NCBI RefSeq assembly: GCF_001282685.1
Contig: NZ_LN875035.1
Coordinates: forward strand, 1,034,250-1,098,249
Source: Niameybacter massiliensis
GTDB taxonomy: Bacteria; Bacillota; Clostridia; Lachnospirales; Cellulosilyticaceae
Direction of reading: 5' to 3'
DNA: 64,000 bases
Shown piece after piece: positions 24,722 through 35,013 of the stretch; within the stretch, counting starts at the first letter, position 1; the number at the start of each line of letters is the position of its first letter. The notes under the pieces are model-generated. The model saw nothing but the letters and a program-made list of their open reading frames with translations. It made no database searches and had not been told where the DNA came from. The translations under genes and the position numbers were made by a program.

Positions 24722-26536
24722 TTATGCAGCTGGAGTTAATTTAGCTAAGATAGCTTCTACCTCTGTTGCATTAATATAAGTTACATTCTCTTTAACAACT
24801 AAAGCTGCACTAAGTTCACCTGATTCATTTGAATCAGCATCTTTTGCTGTATAAGCTTTACTATTTGATTTGAATGTTAATACTGTATCTGCTTTTTCAG
24901 CTGTTACCACTTTTTCTACATCATCAAATGTTACTTTAAAACCTTTATCTTGTAAGTAAGCTCTAAGTGCTACTACTTTACTTTCTACTGTTGGTTGTGT
25001 AATTTCTGTAGATGGAATAACTTCTTCTACTGGAGCTTCTGTTACAACTGTCATACGAGGAACAAATGTACCTTCTACTGTACCTAATTTTTCTACATAA
25101 GCTAAAAGAGTATCCATTAATGTATTATACTCAGCTTTGATTGGATAGCTTTCAAACATTGTGTAACCATCTCCACCAGCTGCCATAAAGTCATTTGTTG
25201 CTACTAAATACATTTTGTTAAGGTCAAGTGCTTCACCAGATACTTTGACATCACTTACTCTACTCCCTGCTTCTTTATAAGCATTTAATGTAAATGTAAT
25301 TCCTGCTGTATGTGGGAAAGCTCCTTTTGTCTCTGGGAAACTATCTACTCCATATTCAAGAGCTGCAAGAAGATCGCTACCTTTGATTTCTTTTACCATG
25401 ATTGTGTTACCGAATGGGAATACTGTAACCATATTATTCATTGTAATGTCTCCTGCTTCAATAGAAGCACGAATACCACCACCATTTGTAATAGCCACAT
25501 CTGCCCCTGTAAGTTCAATCATAGCATCTGTCGCTAATTGACCAAGATTAGATTCACCTGTTCTTACAACTTCACGGTCACCAACTAATTTAACTTCTGT
25601 TGTTCCTACTACTTTTTCTAACATAGGTTTTTGAGCCTCTTCAACTTTTGCAATTGCATCAATAATTTCTTGTTTTGGTGCTACTTCGTTGAATGCTTCA
25701 TATCCTAATAAAGTTGCTGTTTTAGAAACTACTTTACCATCTTCAACAACAAGTTCTACTTGTCCAATATCTTTAAGTGCTGTACCTGTACTTACGATTA
25801 ATGTTTCACCTTCCATACGACCTTCTGGAAGTGTTGTATGACTATGTCCATCAACAATTACATCAATCCCTTCTACACCTTTAGCTACTAAGTCTGATGT
25901 ATAATCCCCTTCTTCAAGACCTAAGTGACTTAACATAACAACAATATCTACTTTTTCTGTTTCTTTTAATGTTTTAACTGTTGCATCTGCTGTTTCAATA
26001 ATATCTGCAAATGTATAACCTACTACATTATCAGGGTGTGTTTTAAATGCTGTTTCTGGTGTAGCCATACCAAATACCCCTACTTTAACATCATCAAATT
26101 CTTTAACAATGTATGGTTGTACAGCTTGCTCTTCACCTTTAAGTACATTGGCTGCAATAACTGGGTAATTTAATTTATCCATGATACTCATTAAGTTATC
26201 TGCCCCAAAGTCAAACTCATGATTTCCAATTGTCATTGCATCATAACCTACTTGGTTAACAATCTCAACAATACTATGTCCTTTTTCAATATTTGCAAAA
26301 GGTAAGCCTTGGAACATATCCCCTGCATCAAGCATTAAAACATTGCCATTTGCTTTTTCTGTTTCTACAAATGTTGCAAGCTTTGCAAAACCAATAATTG
26401 ATTTACCATCATCTTTTACATTTGAGTGTGTATCATTAGTGTGTAGAATTTTCACTGTTGTTTGTGCTGCAAATACTGGTATAGTAGAACATAATGCTGT
26501 ACCTATTATCGCTAATTTTAACCCTATCCTCTTCAT
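24722..26536 (-). CDS. Secreted 5'-nucleotidase / metallophosphatase with C-terminal stalk-like domain
   Basis: A 604-residue exported enzyme of the UshA/YfkN group that hydrolyses nucleotides for phosphate and nucleoside salvage. A signal peptide ends near residue 23 (PVFAA). The metallophosphoesterase domain has ILHTNDTHSN, LMLDAGDMFQG, TIGNHEFDFG and VIVDGHSHTTLP, giving the di-metal site. The C-terminal nucleotidase domain (about 310-500) has TNGGGIRASIEAGDIT and YLVATNDFMAAGGDGY. After a Val/Glu/Pro linker, the last 80 residues (VVALRAYLQDKGFKVTFDD) resemble a copper-amine-oxidase N-terminal-like stalk domain that can hold proteins at the surface. GGAGGAAG precedes the start; the promoter is at 26599-26627. 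Confidence 0.92.
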   Translation of the reverse strand: MKRIGLKLAIIGTALCSTIPVFAAQTTVKILHTNDTHSNVKDDGKSIIGFAKLATFVETEKANGNVLMLDAGDMFQGLPFANIEKGHSIVEIVNQVGYDAMTIGNHEFDFGADNLMSIMDKLNYPVIAANVLKGEEQAVQPYIVKEFDDVKVGVFGMATPETAFKTHPDNVVGYTFADIIETADATVKTLKETEKVDIVVMLSHLGLEEGDYTSDLVAKGVEGIDVIVDGHSHTTLPEGRMEGETLIVSTGTALKDIGQVELVVEDGKVVSKTATLLGYEAFNEVAPKQEIIDAIAKVEEAQKPMLEKVVGTTEVKLVGDREVVRTGESNLGQLATDAMIELTGADVAITNGGGIRASIEAGDITMNNMVTVFPFGNTIMVKEIKGSDLLAALEYGVDSFPETKGAFPHTAGITFTLNAYKEAGSRVSDVKVSGEALDLNKMYLVATNDFMAAGGDGYTMFESYPIKAEYNTLMDTLLAYVEKLGTVEGTFVPRMTVVTEAPVEEVIPSTEITQPTVESKVVALRAYLQDKGFKVTFDDVEKVVTAEKADTVLTFKSNSKAYTAKDADSNESGELSAALVVKENVTYINATEVEAILAKLTPAA

Positions 26537-26598
26537 CTTACTTCCTCCTCGTGATTTAAATAATATTTATTAAATTTATGTTAAATCTCTATAAACTA

Positions 26599-26627
26599 TT
26601 TATATCACGAACTTTTACTTAAATCAA
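26599..26627 (-). promoter_or_regulatory. Promoter of the nucleotidase gene
   Basis: TTGATT (26622-26627), 17 bases, TATAAA (26599-26604), read leftward, about 60 bases before the coding region. Confidence 0.6.
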
Positions 26628-26657
26628 GCAATAAATGTTCGACTTATGTTAATTACT

Positions 26658-28748
26658 CTAAAATGTATCAAATAATCGTAACAATTCTTCAGGGTTTAAT
26701 TTTTTCACTAACCCTTCACCATTTAAATCTTGTTCCATTACAGATTCAATAAGTTCTTTTTTACTTTCTTGTAGCTCAACAACGCGTTCTTCTACAGTTC
26801 CTCTTGCAATAAGACTCACCACATTCACAACTTGTTTTTGTCCAATACGATGTGCTCTATCTGTAGCTTGGTCTTGTACAGCTGGATTCCACCATGGATC
26901 AAAGTGAATGACCATACTAGCACTGGTTAAATTAAGCCCTGTGCCACCTGCTTTTAATGAGATTAAGAATACTTGCTTTTCATCCGTCTCATTAAACGCT
27001 TCTACCAGTTCTATTCTTTTCTTAGCTTCTGTTTTCCCATCTAAATAACTATAACTAATCTCTTCTTGTTCAAATCTTTTTCCAATATACCCAAGCACTT
27101 TTGTAAATTGTGAGAAGACTAAAATTTTCTTATCCTTATTCTCATTAATCAAATTGATAAGTACTTCTAACTTAGAATTTTTCCCTTGATAATTTTTTAC
27201 TAACCATTCTGGCATCAATGCAAGTTGCCTTAATTTGGTTAAATACGTAAAGGCTATAAGCCCCTGGTCTGCTCTACCAAACACTTGCTCCTTCGCCATC
27301 TTATTAAAGGCGTTGTAAGCTTTCTGATGCATTCCATCTAGTGGCACATAAAACTTCTGCTCTATTTTATCTGGTAACTCATTTGCTACTTCCTTTTTAG
27401 TTCTTCTTAAAAGAAATGGCTTAATCATTTCTTTCAGTGCACCTATTTGATTATGCCCTCCCATAAATACTTTTTGGAATTTAGCCTTTGAATAAAGATA
27501 CTCTGGCATAACAAAATCAAATATAGACCAAAGTTCTAGCAAGTTATTTTCAATCGGTGTACCTGTTAAAGCAAATTTATGAGTTGCTTTAACAGTTTTA
27601 ATTGTGCGTGTCAAAACAGCATCCGGATTTTTAATCGTCTGAGCCTCGTCAATAACGCAAAAGTCAAAGTTCTTTCCACTATAAAATGCCACATCATTTT
27701 TATAAGTTGTGTACGTAGTTAGTAATACATCATAATCTTTATAATTGTTAATAAGTTGTCCACGTTCTTTGTGTCCATGTACAATAGCAATCTTTAGCTC
27801 TGGGGCGAACTTCTCAAATTCTTTCCTCCAGTTATAGATAAGCGCTGTTGGCGTAATAATAAGGCTTTTTTTATCTTTTTGACTCAATATAAAAGTAATA
27901 ACTTGTAGTGTTTTTCCAAGTCCCATTTCGTCAGCCAATATCCCTCCAAATCCATACCATGCTAATGTGCTAAAAAACTCATATCCTTTGACTTGATAGT
28001 CTCGTAGAATAGGGCACAAAGTATCCGGTACCTCTACCTTCTTCTGTTTTTTCTTCACTTTTGCTAGTACTTGGCTAACATACTCTCTTCCTTCCATAAA
28101 GCTCATATGCTCTTCTAAATACTCTTCTAAATAAAGCATCTTAGTTTGAGGAAGAATTAATGTACCAAAATCATTGTAGAGCCCTAATAATTCAATAAAT
28201 TCAAAGGTCTCTTTTAATCTTTCATCACCTAAATCTAAACAGCTTCCGTCTTCTAGACGATAAAGTTTTTTTCCTTCTTTAAATGCTGTATAAATTTTTC
28301 TTTGTTCACTCTCTTCTATCCCTTCTATACTAAAATTCATCTTAAGTGTACCATTTCTAGCAGGGGATAAATTTACATGTACTACAGGGCTATAGACTAC
28401 CCCTTCTTTATCTTCTACTACATCCTGTTTTGTTCTTAAGCTTTCAATTCCTTTTAAAACTGTTGCTACTACATGAGGACATATTTTAATATTTCCTGCT
28501 AAATGAATTGCACTTTGACAATCACAACTCGCTTCCACAGTCCCTCTTCTTGAATCAATATTCGCCATGCATGTATAATTTTGACGGTGATATTCATCCT
28601 TTACATTTGCATAAAAGGTAGCACCATATTCAGTCGTATTTACATATTCACCATAGACACATTGATTTTTATAAAGTGCCTGTCCACTCTTATATTTCAT
28701 ACTATCTGTATGAAGCTGCAATAATGCTGGAATTCTATTTAAATCCAT
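26658..28748 (-). CDS. SWI2/SNF2-family DEAD/H helicase with SWIM zinc finger
   Basis: A 696-residue ATPase that translocates on double-stranded DNA and displaces bound proteins; the bacterial RapA-like and HepA-like enzymes recycle RNA polymerase or aid repair. A SWIM zinc-binding motif (Cys-x-Cys ... Cys-x-His, in CDCQSA and KICPHVV) lies near residues 74-95. The helicase core has DEMGLGKTLQ (motif I, about residue 273), VIDEAQTIKN (II), FALTGTPIENNL (III), GGTGLNLTSA (V) and ATDRAHRIGQ (VI). All motifs are intact. Bacterial proteins with this SWIM-SNF2 arrangement are widespread in Clostridia; the specific target is unknown. Confidence 0.94.
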   Translation of the reverse strand: MDLNRIPALLQLHTDSMKYKSGQALYKNQCVYGEYVNTTEYGATFYANVKDEYHRQNYTCMANIDSRRGTVEASCDCQSAIHLAGNIKICPHVVATVLKGIESLRTKQDVVEDKEGVVYSPVVHVNLSPARNGTLKMNFSIEGIEESEQRKIYTAFKEGKKLYRLEDGSCLDLGDERLKETFEFIELLGLYNDFGTLILPQTKMLYLEEYLEEHMSFMEGREYVSQVLAKVKKKQKKVEVPDTLCPILRDYQVKGYEFFSTLAWYGFGGILADEMGLGKTLQVITFILSQKDKKSLIITPTALIYNWRKEFEKFAPELKIAIVHGHKERGQLINNYKDYDVLLTTYTTYKNDVAFYSGKNFDFCVIDEAQTIKNPDAVLTRTIKTVKATHKFALTGTPIENNLLELWSIFDFVMPEYLYSKAKFQKVFMGGHNQIGALKEMIKPFLLRRTKKEVANELPDKIEQKFYVPLDGMHQKAYNAFNKMAKEQVFGRADQGLIAFTYLTKLRQLALMPEWLVKNYQGKNSKLEVLINLINENKDKKILVFSQFTKVLGYIGKRFEQEEISYSYLDGKTEAKKRIELVEAFNETDEKQVFLISLKAGGTGLNLTSASMVIHFDPWWNPAVQDQATDRAHRIGQKQVVNVVSLIARGTVEERVVELQESKKELIESVMEQDLNGEGLVKKLNPEELLRLFDTF

Positions 28749-28775
28749 TTTTTCACCTCTTTCTAGACAAACATA

Positions 28776-28812
28776 AAATCCTCAAATAACTACTAGGTAT
28801 ATCTGAGGATTT
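28776..28812 (-). terminator. Hairpin after the solute-binding protein gene
   Basis: Stem AAATCCTCA / TGAGGATTT with a 19-base loop, between the leftward binding-protein gene and the helicase start. The T tract is short, so termination may be partial. Confidence 0.45.
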
Positions 28813-28890
28813 ACGCATTTTATTTTATTTTCTGATGGCATTGTATCACATTCGCATTAAAGTTTCTACCCATAAGACCTATTACTACGC

Positions 28891-30192
28891 TTATTCCGTG
28901 ATCATATCTAATTCTTTTCTTAAAAGCTCAATTTCTTTTCCTAATCGTTCTTCTATGGCATTCTGCATCATTTTAGTTGTTTCATCTACTGTATATTCTT
29001 CATCTAGTGAGAGATTTAAAATGTTCTCCCATATTTCAAATCCTTTTTTATCTAACGGTGTTATCCTATACTCTTGTGTTTTGCTAAGTACTTCATAATA
29101 AAGCTGTTGGTCTTTTTGTCCTCCTAAAAAGGTATTTTCATGATTCAAGCTTTCTTGAGTTTCTCTAGAAGGCAAATAGCCCGGTATATTTCCTAAAGCC
29201 GCTGAATCTTGCTCAAAATTATAAAATCTTATAAAATTCCAAGCACCTTCTTTGTTTTTCCCTTCTTTAGGAATAGACATCAATGTACTGTTATTCCATC
29301 CATATATATTAAATGGCAAACGGGTTACTCTCCACAAGCCTTCTTGTTCGGGTACTAATGTCTGTAATTCATTTGCTCCCCATGTACCTAGGTAGAGCAT
29401 AATTAAATCCCCATCTCTAAGTGCCTGTCTTCCTCTTTCCATCCAAATATCAGCATAAAGTGCTAACCTCTCTTTGTGAACTTCTTGAGATATGCCTAGA
29501 GCTTGTTCAAATTCAGACGTTATACGTACAAAATTTAAGTTTTCATCAAAACATGGTCCTGCCAATCCAGCTATCCACACTGCATTTCCTGCCCATTGAG
29601 AAAGATATTTGTTGTCTTTGGCAAATACACGACACATCTCTAACCATTTCTCTGGGTCCGCCATATATATCCCCAACGCCTCAGGCTCTGAGGGGAATCC
29701 ATAAGCCTCCATCACATCTGCACGATAATACGTTACAACAGGTGCTGTAGCAAAAGATAACCCTATTAGTTCCTCACCACCAAATGCTTTACCTAACTGC
29801 CATAATTCAGGATCAAAGTCTTTTTTATAAGCTGATGCATTATAAGGTTCTATACTTAAATTTTCAAAAGAAGATAGAGTATTAAAATTAGCCCAATCTG
29901 TACTATCAATAATCATAAGATCTGGCACCTCTCCTGTCACAAGCGCATCTATATAATTACTTACATATTCCTCATAAGGTAACACTTTTACCTCTACTTC
30001 CATATTAGGATATTGTCTATTGAAATCTTCTATTACTTCTTCCCATCCACCATAATGTGACCATATGGTTAACTTTTCCCCTTGTTGTTCAACTTCTACC
30101 CTACCAATGTTTGAAATATCTATCGGCTCTTTCTCTGTACATCCCACTAACATACATACTAATACCACAACTACCCCTACTGCTCTCTTCAT
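28891..30192 (-). CDS. Family 1 extracellular solute-binding lipoprotein
   Basis: A 433-residue lipoprotein with a signal peptide ending in a lipobox (MLVGC, Cys about residue 18). The fold is that of ABC importer sugar-binding proteins: LTIWSHYGGWEEVIEDFN, MEVEVKVLPYEEYVSN, ALVTGEVPDLMIIDSTD, MLYLGTWGANELQTL, GAWNFIRFYNFEQ. No permease or ATPase gene is adjacent. Instead it follows the membrane diguanylate cyclase gene by 24 bases with no terminator, so the two are probably cotranscribed. It may therefore serve sensing, or pair with a permease encoded elsewhere. The ligand is unknown. Confidence 0.88.
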   Translation of the reverse strand: MKRAVGVVVVLVCMLVGCTEKEPIDISNIGRVEVEQQGEKLTIWSHYGGWEEVIEDFNRQYPNMEVEVKVLPYEEYVSNYIDALVTGEVPDLMIIDSTDWANFNTLSSFENLSIEPYNASAYKKDFDPELWQLGKAFGGEELIGLSFATAPVVTYYRADVMEAYGFPSEPEALGIYMADPEKWLEMCRVFAKDNKYLSQWAGNAVWIAGLAGPCFDENLNFVRITSEFEQALGISQEVHKERLALYADIWMERGRQALRDGDLIMLYLGTWGANELQTLVPEQEGLWRVTRLPFNIYGWNNSTLMSIPKEGKNKEGAWNFIRFYNFEQDSAALGNIPGYLPSRETQESLNHENTFLGGQKDQQLYYEVLSKTQEYRITPLDKKGFEIWENILNLSLDEEYTVDETTKMMQNAIEERLGKEIELLRKELDMITE

Positions 30193-30210
30193 ACCTTCTC
30201 CTTCAACGGC

Positions 30211-31986
30211 TTATTTATTCTTTTTTACATTATATAAATACACACTTTTATCTCTTCTATTTTTGGAATGATACATGGCTTCATCGGCTCTTTTAACAAT
30301 TTGATCTATACTATTACCATGATCAGGATAAATACCTATTCCTATACTCGCAGTTATCTCTCGCATTTCTTGATTCAATTTAAAACTTTCTTCAAAAATT
30401 TGATTAGCGCTTTTTCCCAATGCTACAATAGACTCTTTTTGTATTGTTTGATGAATGAGTACAAATTCATCACCACCCAACCTAAAAGCCTTAGTTTCAT
30501 ACGACTCTAATCTTCTAAGACGTGCTGCAACTTGCATTAATAACTGATCGCCTACATCATGCCCCAATTCGTCATTTACTTGTTTAAATTTATTAAGATC
30601 AATGAATATAACACCAACTTTACCTGCTGCCTTACTATTAACAAGGTTATTCAAATACTCTTTAAAATAAAGACGATTTGCAAGTCCTGTTAAAACATCG
30701 TAATAAGCTAATTCTTTTAGCTCCTCTTTCGATTCTTGAAGCATTTCAAACATCTTATCTAATTCAGTGTACATACTTTTAAAGTTCTCTACTAACAAAT
30801 TGATTTCGCTTATTCTACTCATTGGCCAAATGATTTGTTCTTGTGTTGTCAAACGACTCGGCAAATGATCAGTTAATGTTACTAATTCATTAATAGAGTT
30901 TAATAAAACACGATTAAGTGCCCAAAATGCTATAAGAACGAATAAAATAAAGACACTCATAATTTGAAAATGTGTTAAATATTCTTCCATAACCATTATC
31001 CTATAGCGATCTATAGGAGTAATAATATGTATATTAAGCTGGCTTTTTATAATAGGTAACTCAAATATATAATAACCTTTTAATTCTTTACTAAATATTT
31101 TAACAGGCCTAATCTTAGAAATTTCAACATATGAAAAATCTTCTTTAATAGGCATAATTTCAATATCTGATGCAATTCCTTCTTCTATACTAGGTATAGA
31201 ATTCATAATCAGTTTATTAGTATCTGTAGAAATCATTAGATAAATAGGTTCTTCTCCTATATATTGATCTACAATTTGTTGGATATGGGCTACTTGAACC
31301 TTACCTTGTAACTTAAACTTTTGTAACTCTAGCTTCGACCAACTCATAATCTTTTTATTAACTTCTTTTGCTACTGTTTGAGCTTGCTTATAATTGTTCT
31401 CTTGATATACCTTTTGCATCTGGGCACCATTGGTAATAATTGTAATAAAAAATGGTGCCAAAATAGTTCCCATGATAATGTGAAAGGCAATTTGACTAAA
31501 AGATACTGTGGGCATACTTGCTTCTTGTCGCTGCCTAAAAACTTTCCAGTAATAGCATATGATCTGTGCTATAAATGCATTGAATAAACTATTGATCAAA
31601 AGATTGATTAAACTAAAAATCATCTCATTATTCTTCATTCCGACCAGTAAATAACATGCCATATTTCCCCAAAGCCCAAATAAGCACCAATAAGTAAGTA
31701 CATTAATAAATAAATTCTTTCTTCTTTTTTTTCTATAATAGTAGCAAACTACTAGCACTTCCAATAAACCTATGACCTGAATAGGATTAAAACCTCTTAC
31801 TACAAAACTCAATATATAAACAAGAATTGTCGCACCTATAACATGCTTATAGGCATATATACCCCCAATTATAAAAAGAAATAAATTCCCAAATGTAAAA
31901 CCTATATCAAATATATAGTGCATTGGATTAATATTTGCAACAAAAGCTGCCATAAAAAGTATGGCAAATATTATGTGTCTCCCCAT
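30211..31986 (-). CDS. Membrane diguanylate cyclase (GGDEF)
   Basis: A 591-residue sensor enzyme that makes cyclic di-GMP from two GTP. The N-terminal part, about residues 1-165, has five or six membrane helices; helix at about 170 leads into an extracellular domain of about 150 residues, then another membrane helix (about 325-345), a coiled-coil/HAMP-like linker and the GGDEF domain (about 420-591). The active-site motif is intact (RLGGDEFVLIH, about residue 503) with DVLTGLANRLYFKEY and GVIFIDLNKFKQVND. The usual inhibitory RxxD site is not visible five residues before GGDEF. ATG 31986 follows GGGAGGGG; an ATG four codons earlier lacks a binding site. Followed by the binding lipoprotein. 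Confidence 0.93.
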   Translation of the reverse strand: MGRHIIFAILFMAAFVANINPMHYIFDIGFTFGNLFLFIIGGIYAYKHVIGATILVYILSFVVRGFNPIQVIGLLEVLVVCYYYRKKRRKNLFINVLTYWCLFGLWGNMACYLLVGMKNNEMIFSLINLLINSLFNAFIAQIICYYWKVFRQRQEASMPTVSFSQIAFHIIMGTILAPFFITIITNGAQMQKVYQENNYKQAQTVAKEVNKKIMSWSKLELQKFKLQGKVQVAHIQQIVDQYIGEEPIYLMISTDTNKLIMNSIPSIEEGIASDIEIMPIKEDFSYVEISKIRPVKIFSKELKGYYIFELPIIKSQLNIHIITPIDRYRIMVMEEYLTHFQIMSVFILFVLIAFWALNRVLLNSINELVTLTDHLPSRLTTQEQIIWPMSRISEINLLVENFKSMYTELDKMFEMLQESKEELKELAYYDVLTGLANRLYFKEYLNNLVNSKAAGKVGVIFIDLNKFKQVNDELGHDVGDQLLMQVAARLRRLESYETKAFRLGGDEFVLIHQTIQKESIVALGKSANQIFEESFKLNQEMREITASIGIGIYPDHGNSIDQIVKRADEAMYHSKNRRDKSVYLYNVKKNK

Positions 31987-32130
31987 TTCCCCTCCCATTT
32001 TATGTCATTTTTCTACATTTTTATACTTTATTATACCATCTATTGCATTAACCTTCTATTACTTTATAATTTCTGGTCTACACTTTTAAATTCACACCAT
32101 TATAAATAGCCTTCTAAAACTATTTTATTA

Positions 32131-32159
32131 AAAAAAGCATGGCTTATTACCATGCTTTT
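32131..32159 (-). terminator. Terminator after the 134-aa gene
   Basis: Stem AAAGCATGG / CCATGCTTT with a 7-base loop, followed by TTTTTT on the minus strand, three bases after the stop codon. Confidence 0.8.
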
Positions 32160-32162
32160 CAC

Positions 32163-32567
32163 CTATACGTTTAATATTTCATCAATAAAGCTTTGATTCT
32201 CTTGTAGTACTTCTGAACGCATTATAAAAATTCTAACATCTTTAATATCTCTGATCCAGCTATGAATATGATCTTCTGTTTCTTTAAATGCTTGTAATTT
32301 TTCATCAATTGCCTTTTCATAGCTACTTAAGCGTTCGGTTTCCCCTTCTTCTTGACGGCGTTCCGCTAAAAAGGCTTGTAGATTATCTTTTAATTCTTCT
32401 AAGTTGTTATGAAGCTCTACATATTCTACAAGTTTAACATCTTCTCTTTTATGATTAATAGTACGCTCATCACTCCAAAGTTCTAATTGTCCAACGAGTT
32501 CATCTAATTTACGTAAATCACCTTCAAAACATTCATATTGCTCTTCTAATTGTTCGTTATAACTCAT
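32163..32567 (-). CDS. Small acidic coiled-coil protein of unknown function (134 aa)
   Basis: Not recognised. The whole chain is predicted helical, rich in Glu, Leu and Lys with heptad-like spacing (LRKLDELVGQLELWSDER; LHNNLEELKDNLQAFLAE). No signal, membrane helix or conserved catalytic motif is visible. AGGAGG lies six bases before ATG and TATAAT stands at 32603-32608 (minus strand), giving a short leader. It has its own terminator, so it is monocistronic. Confidence 0.7.
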   Translation of the reverse strand: MSYNEQLEEQYECFEGDLRKLDELVGQLELWSDERTINHKREDVKLVEYVELHNNLEELKDNLQAFLAERRQEEGETERLSSYEKAIDEKLQAFKETEDHIHSWIRDIKDVRIFIMRSEVLQENQSFIDEILNV

Positions 32568-32646
32568 AAGTCCTCCTAAAATGCTATCGCTTTCTTTTTT
32601 AGATTATACAAGCTTTTAGGCTGTATTAAAAGCCATATTGTAATAT

Positions 32647-34806
32647 TTATTCATAGTATCCAACAAAAGTCGCTGTTTCTAGCTTACTATTCCACTCAAC
32701 CTTTAAGTCAAGGGCACGTGCTACTTCTCCAATAGGAACCATTGTATAGCCTTGTTTTAACTTGGCTGATGTCTGCATAACTACTTTTTCACCATCTACA
32801 TACATCGTATCTGAATTAATTTCAAGCTCGATCACTTTATTTGCATACACAGTTAAGACTTGTGTCTTGGCATCGTATTTAACATTTTCTTGTCCTATAC
32901 CAAGTGCTTCAGCTACATATTTAATGGGTACCATTACACGCCCATTCTCTATATAAGCTGGCACTTCTAAGTGATAATAGCGTCCATTTACCGCATAAGC
33001 TTCTTCTCCTAGCTTAAATGTAATCACTTTGCGATTTTTAGGACCAATATCTACTAATACAAAGTCTTCATTTATAATAGGTGCAATCGATTCAAAATGA
33101 TTATTTTTACTAATAGTTTGTTCTGATAAACTCGAAAGAGCAGGACCTCCAACAGCCACCTCAAATCTTCCCTGTGGTACAGTACCATCTAATGTAAGTC
33201 CAAAATGCTTAATGACAATAGTAGAAGGGACACTAGACTCCGCAATAATAGGAAGTTCTACACCTCCATCTACTATTTTAGGTTCACCCACTACTATATC
33301 TCCTTCAATCACGGCTACAAGAGGTGCCTTTGAAAGGTGTATCATAGAAGTGTCTATTCCTATGAATAAAGAAGCATTTTGTTTGAGAGCACCTTGTTTA
33401 TTCTCTTTGATAGTAAGACTCCCACCCATTTGGTCTTTGACACCACTTTTTGCTTCAACAGCTTCCACCTTCACATTTACAGGTTGTGCTACACTAAATA
33501 ATTTCTCATCTATCTCATTTGGTAAAGCACTTCCTTCTAAATGTACTGTCACATTCCCACTAAATTCTGTAGGTATTTTTACGTTAAATTTAAAATTAAG
33601 ATTTTGCTTATTTCTTAAGCTTTCTTCATTTAAAGTATTTATTTTGAACCCTATACATTTCCCATTTTCTATAAGGGCATCGTATTGAAGTGACATGCCT
33701 TCAACCATTACGTCTACTTTTCCATCTTTTTGCAATACTTCAACACCACTAGATACTGTTATAAACATTGCTCTTTCTTTTAAAAGAGAATCTTGCATAT
33801 CTTGTAATAAAGTAAAATTTACTTGTTTAAGTTGACCCGATAAAATAGAGGCTTCATTTTCCACTTTTAAAGTTACTTTATACTCACCAAGCTCTAATAC
33901 TTTAAAGCTTGTTTCTTCTACTAAATCGCCTGTTACTTTCACAGTAACCTCTTGTATTCTAGGTTGATGATCTTTTGCCTTTACTAAAACACCTTCTAAG
34001 GTAAATGCTCCTTTACTACTTTTAGGCACTTCTTTAATTGTATCTGGTAAAGTAATTTGTAGCTGTCCGTCTGAAAGTAATTTCAAATTCTCTTTACCTA
34101 CGTTAATGCCTTCAAAGCCTTTACTTCCTACTAATTTGCTACTATCCATTAATTCAAACATAAAATCTGTATGCTCTAAACGAAGTAAAATAGTATTTTG
34201 TTTCCCTTGTTCTAAGCTACTACGTATCTGCCCTACATAATTTTCTTCTATATTAATCTTAGGCATCATACCCTTTTCAGTTACTTTTTGTATTTTCTCT
34301 ATAGGTATAACTTTTGCTTTGCCTGAAGCAATGTTTGCAAAAGTTAACATTTCTTCTGTTACTGTTGTATTATTGCTATCAATATGAAGTTTTGCTTCTT
34401 TTCCTGCTACTTTCACATATAAAGGAATCTCTAATACTTTTCCTTTTTCTAAATTCCCTTCTACAACCTGTACTTCAAGCTCTATAGGTGAAATTTGTTT
34501 ACCTATAACCAAAACGTCAGGCTGTTCTTCTGTCTCATCAACTTTAAGTAAAGTCATCTCATCCTTTGTCCATATTGCATCTTGCAAATTAATATAGAAT
34601 CGATCTCCTTTTGACAAACCATCATTAAGTTCTATATTAAGCTTTGGTGCATCGACCTCATTTTCTTCTATACCAAGCACTTCTCCCTGTCCAACTGTTA
34701 CTACCTTTGTAATATGATTAATGGATTTTGCCCATAATAGATTAGGCATAATCCCTAGTGTATATATTATAATGATACTTGCTATAATCCGCTGGCGTCT
34801 TTTCAC
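32647..34806 (-). CDS. Exported surface protein with C-terminal stalk (copper amine oxidase-like) domain
   Basis: A protein of about 719 residues with a basic N terminus and a signal peptide (IIASIIIIYTLGIMPNLLWA). The long middle, about 30-590, is built of beta-rich segments with recurring patterns (SKGDRFYINLQDAIW; LSPARN-type motifs are absent), resembling tandem bacterial surface beta-sandwich modules. The last 120 residues (VPAYIENGRVMVPIKYVAEALGI and GYTMVPIGEVARALDLKVEWN) are two halves of a stalk domain, a common surface module in Clostridia. Start uncertain: GTG 34806 or an in-frame GTG at 34818, neither with an ideal binding site. Probably cell wall or S-layer associated; no enzymatic motif is seen. 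Confidence 0.82.
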   Translation of the reverse strand: MKRRQRIIASIIIIYTLGIMPNLLWAKSINHITKVVTVGQGEVLGIEENEVDAPKLNIELNDGLSKGDRFYINLQDAIWTKDEMTLLKVDETEEQPDVLVIGKQISPIELEVQVVEGNLEKGKVLEIPLYVKVAGKEAKLHIDSNNTTVTEEMLTFANIASGKAKVIPIEKIQKVTEKGMMPKINIEENYVGQIRSSLEQGKQNTILLRLEHTDFMFELMDSSKLVGSKGFEGINVGKENLKLLSDGQLQITLPDTIKEVPKSSKGAFTLEGVLVKAKDHQPRIQEVTVKVTGDLVEETSFKVLELGEYKVTLKVENEASILSGQLKQVNFTLLQDMQDSLLKERAMFITVSSGVEVLQKDGKVDVMVEGMSLQYDALIENGKCIGFKINTLNEESLRNKQNLNFKFNVKIPTEFSGNVTVHLEGSALPNEIDEKLFSVAQPVNVKVEAVEAKSGVKDQMGGSLTIKENKQGALKQNASLFIGIDTSMIHLSKAPLVAVIEGDIVVGEPKIVDGGVELPIIAESSVPSTIVIKHFGLTLDGTVPQGRFEVAVGGPALSSLSEQTISKNNHFESIAPIINEDFVLVDIGPKNRKVITFKLGEEAYAVNGRYYHLEVPAYIENGRVMVPIKYVAEALGIGQENVKYDAKTQVLTVYANKVIELEINSDTMYVDGEKVVMQTSAKLKQGYTMVPIGEVARALDLKVEWNSKLETATFVGYYE

Positions 34807-35013
34807 ATTACCACCCACTTTCTAGTTTGTTGTCATGCTACTATTTACGTCCGTGAGAATGATTATACGCTTCCTATACATGTACCTCAATAGGAGTTTG
34901 CTGGATAAATTTTAATAATCCTTAAGATAATTTAATATTTTTTTCTACACAATATTAAGATTTCATATATATGATAGTGATAGTAAATCTATTATCGTAA
35001 AGGTGAAAGACAT

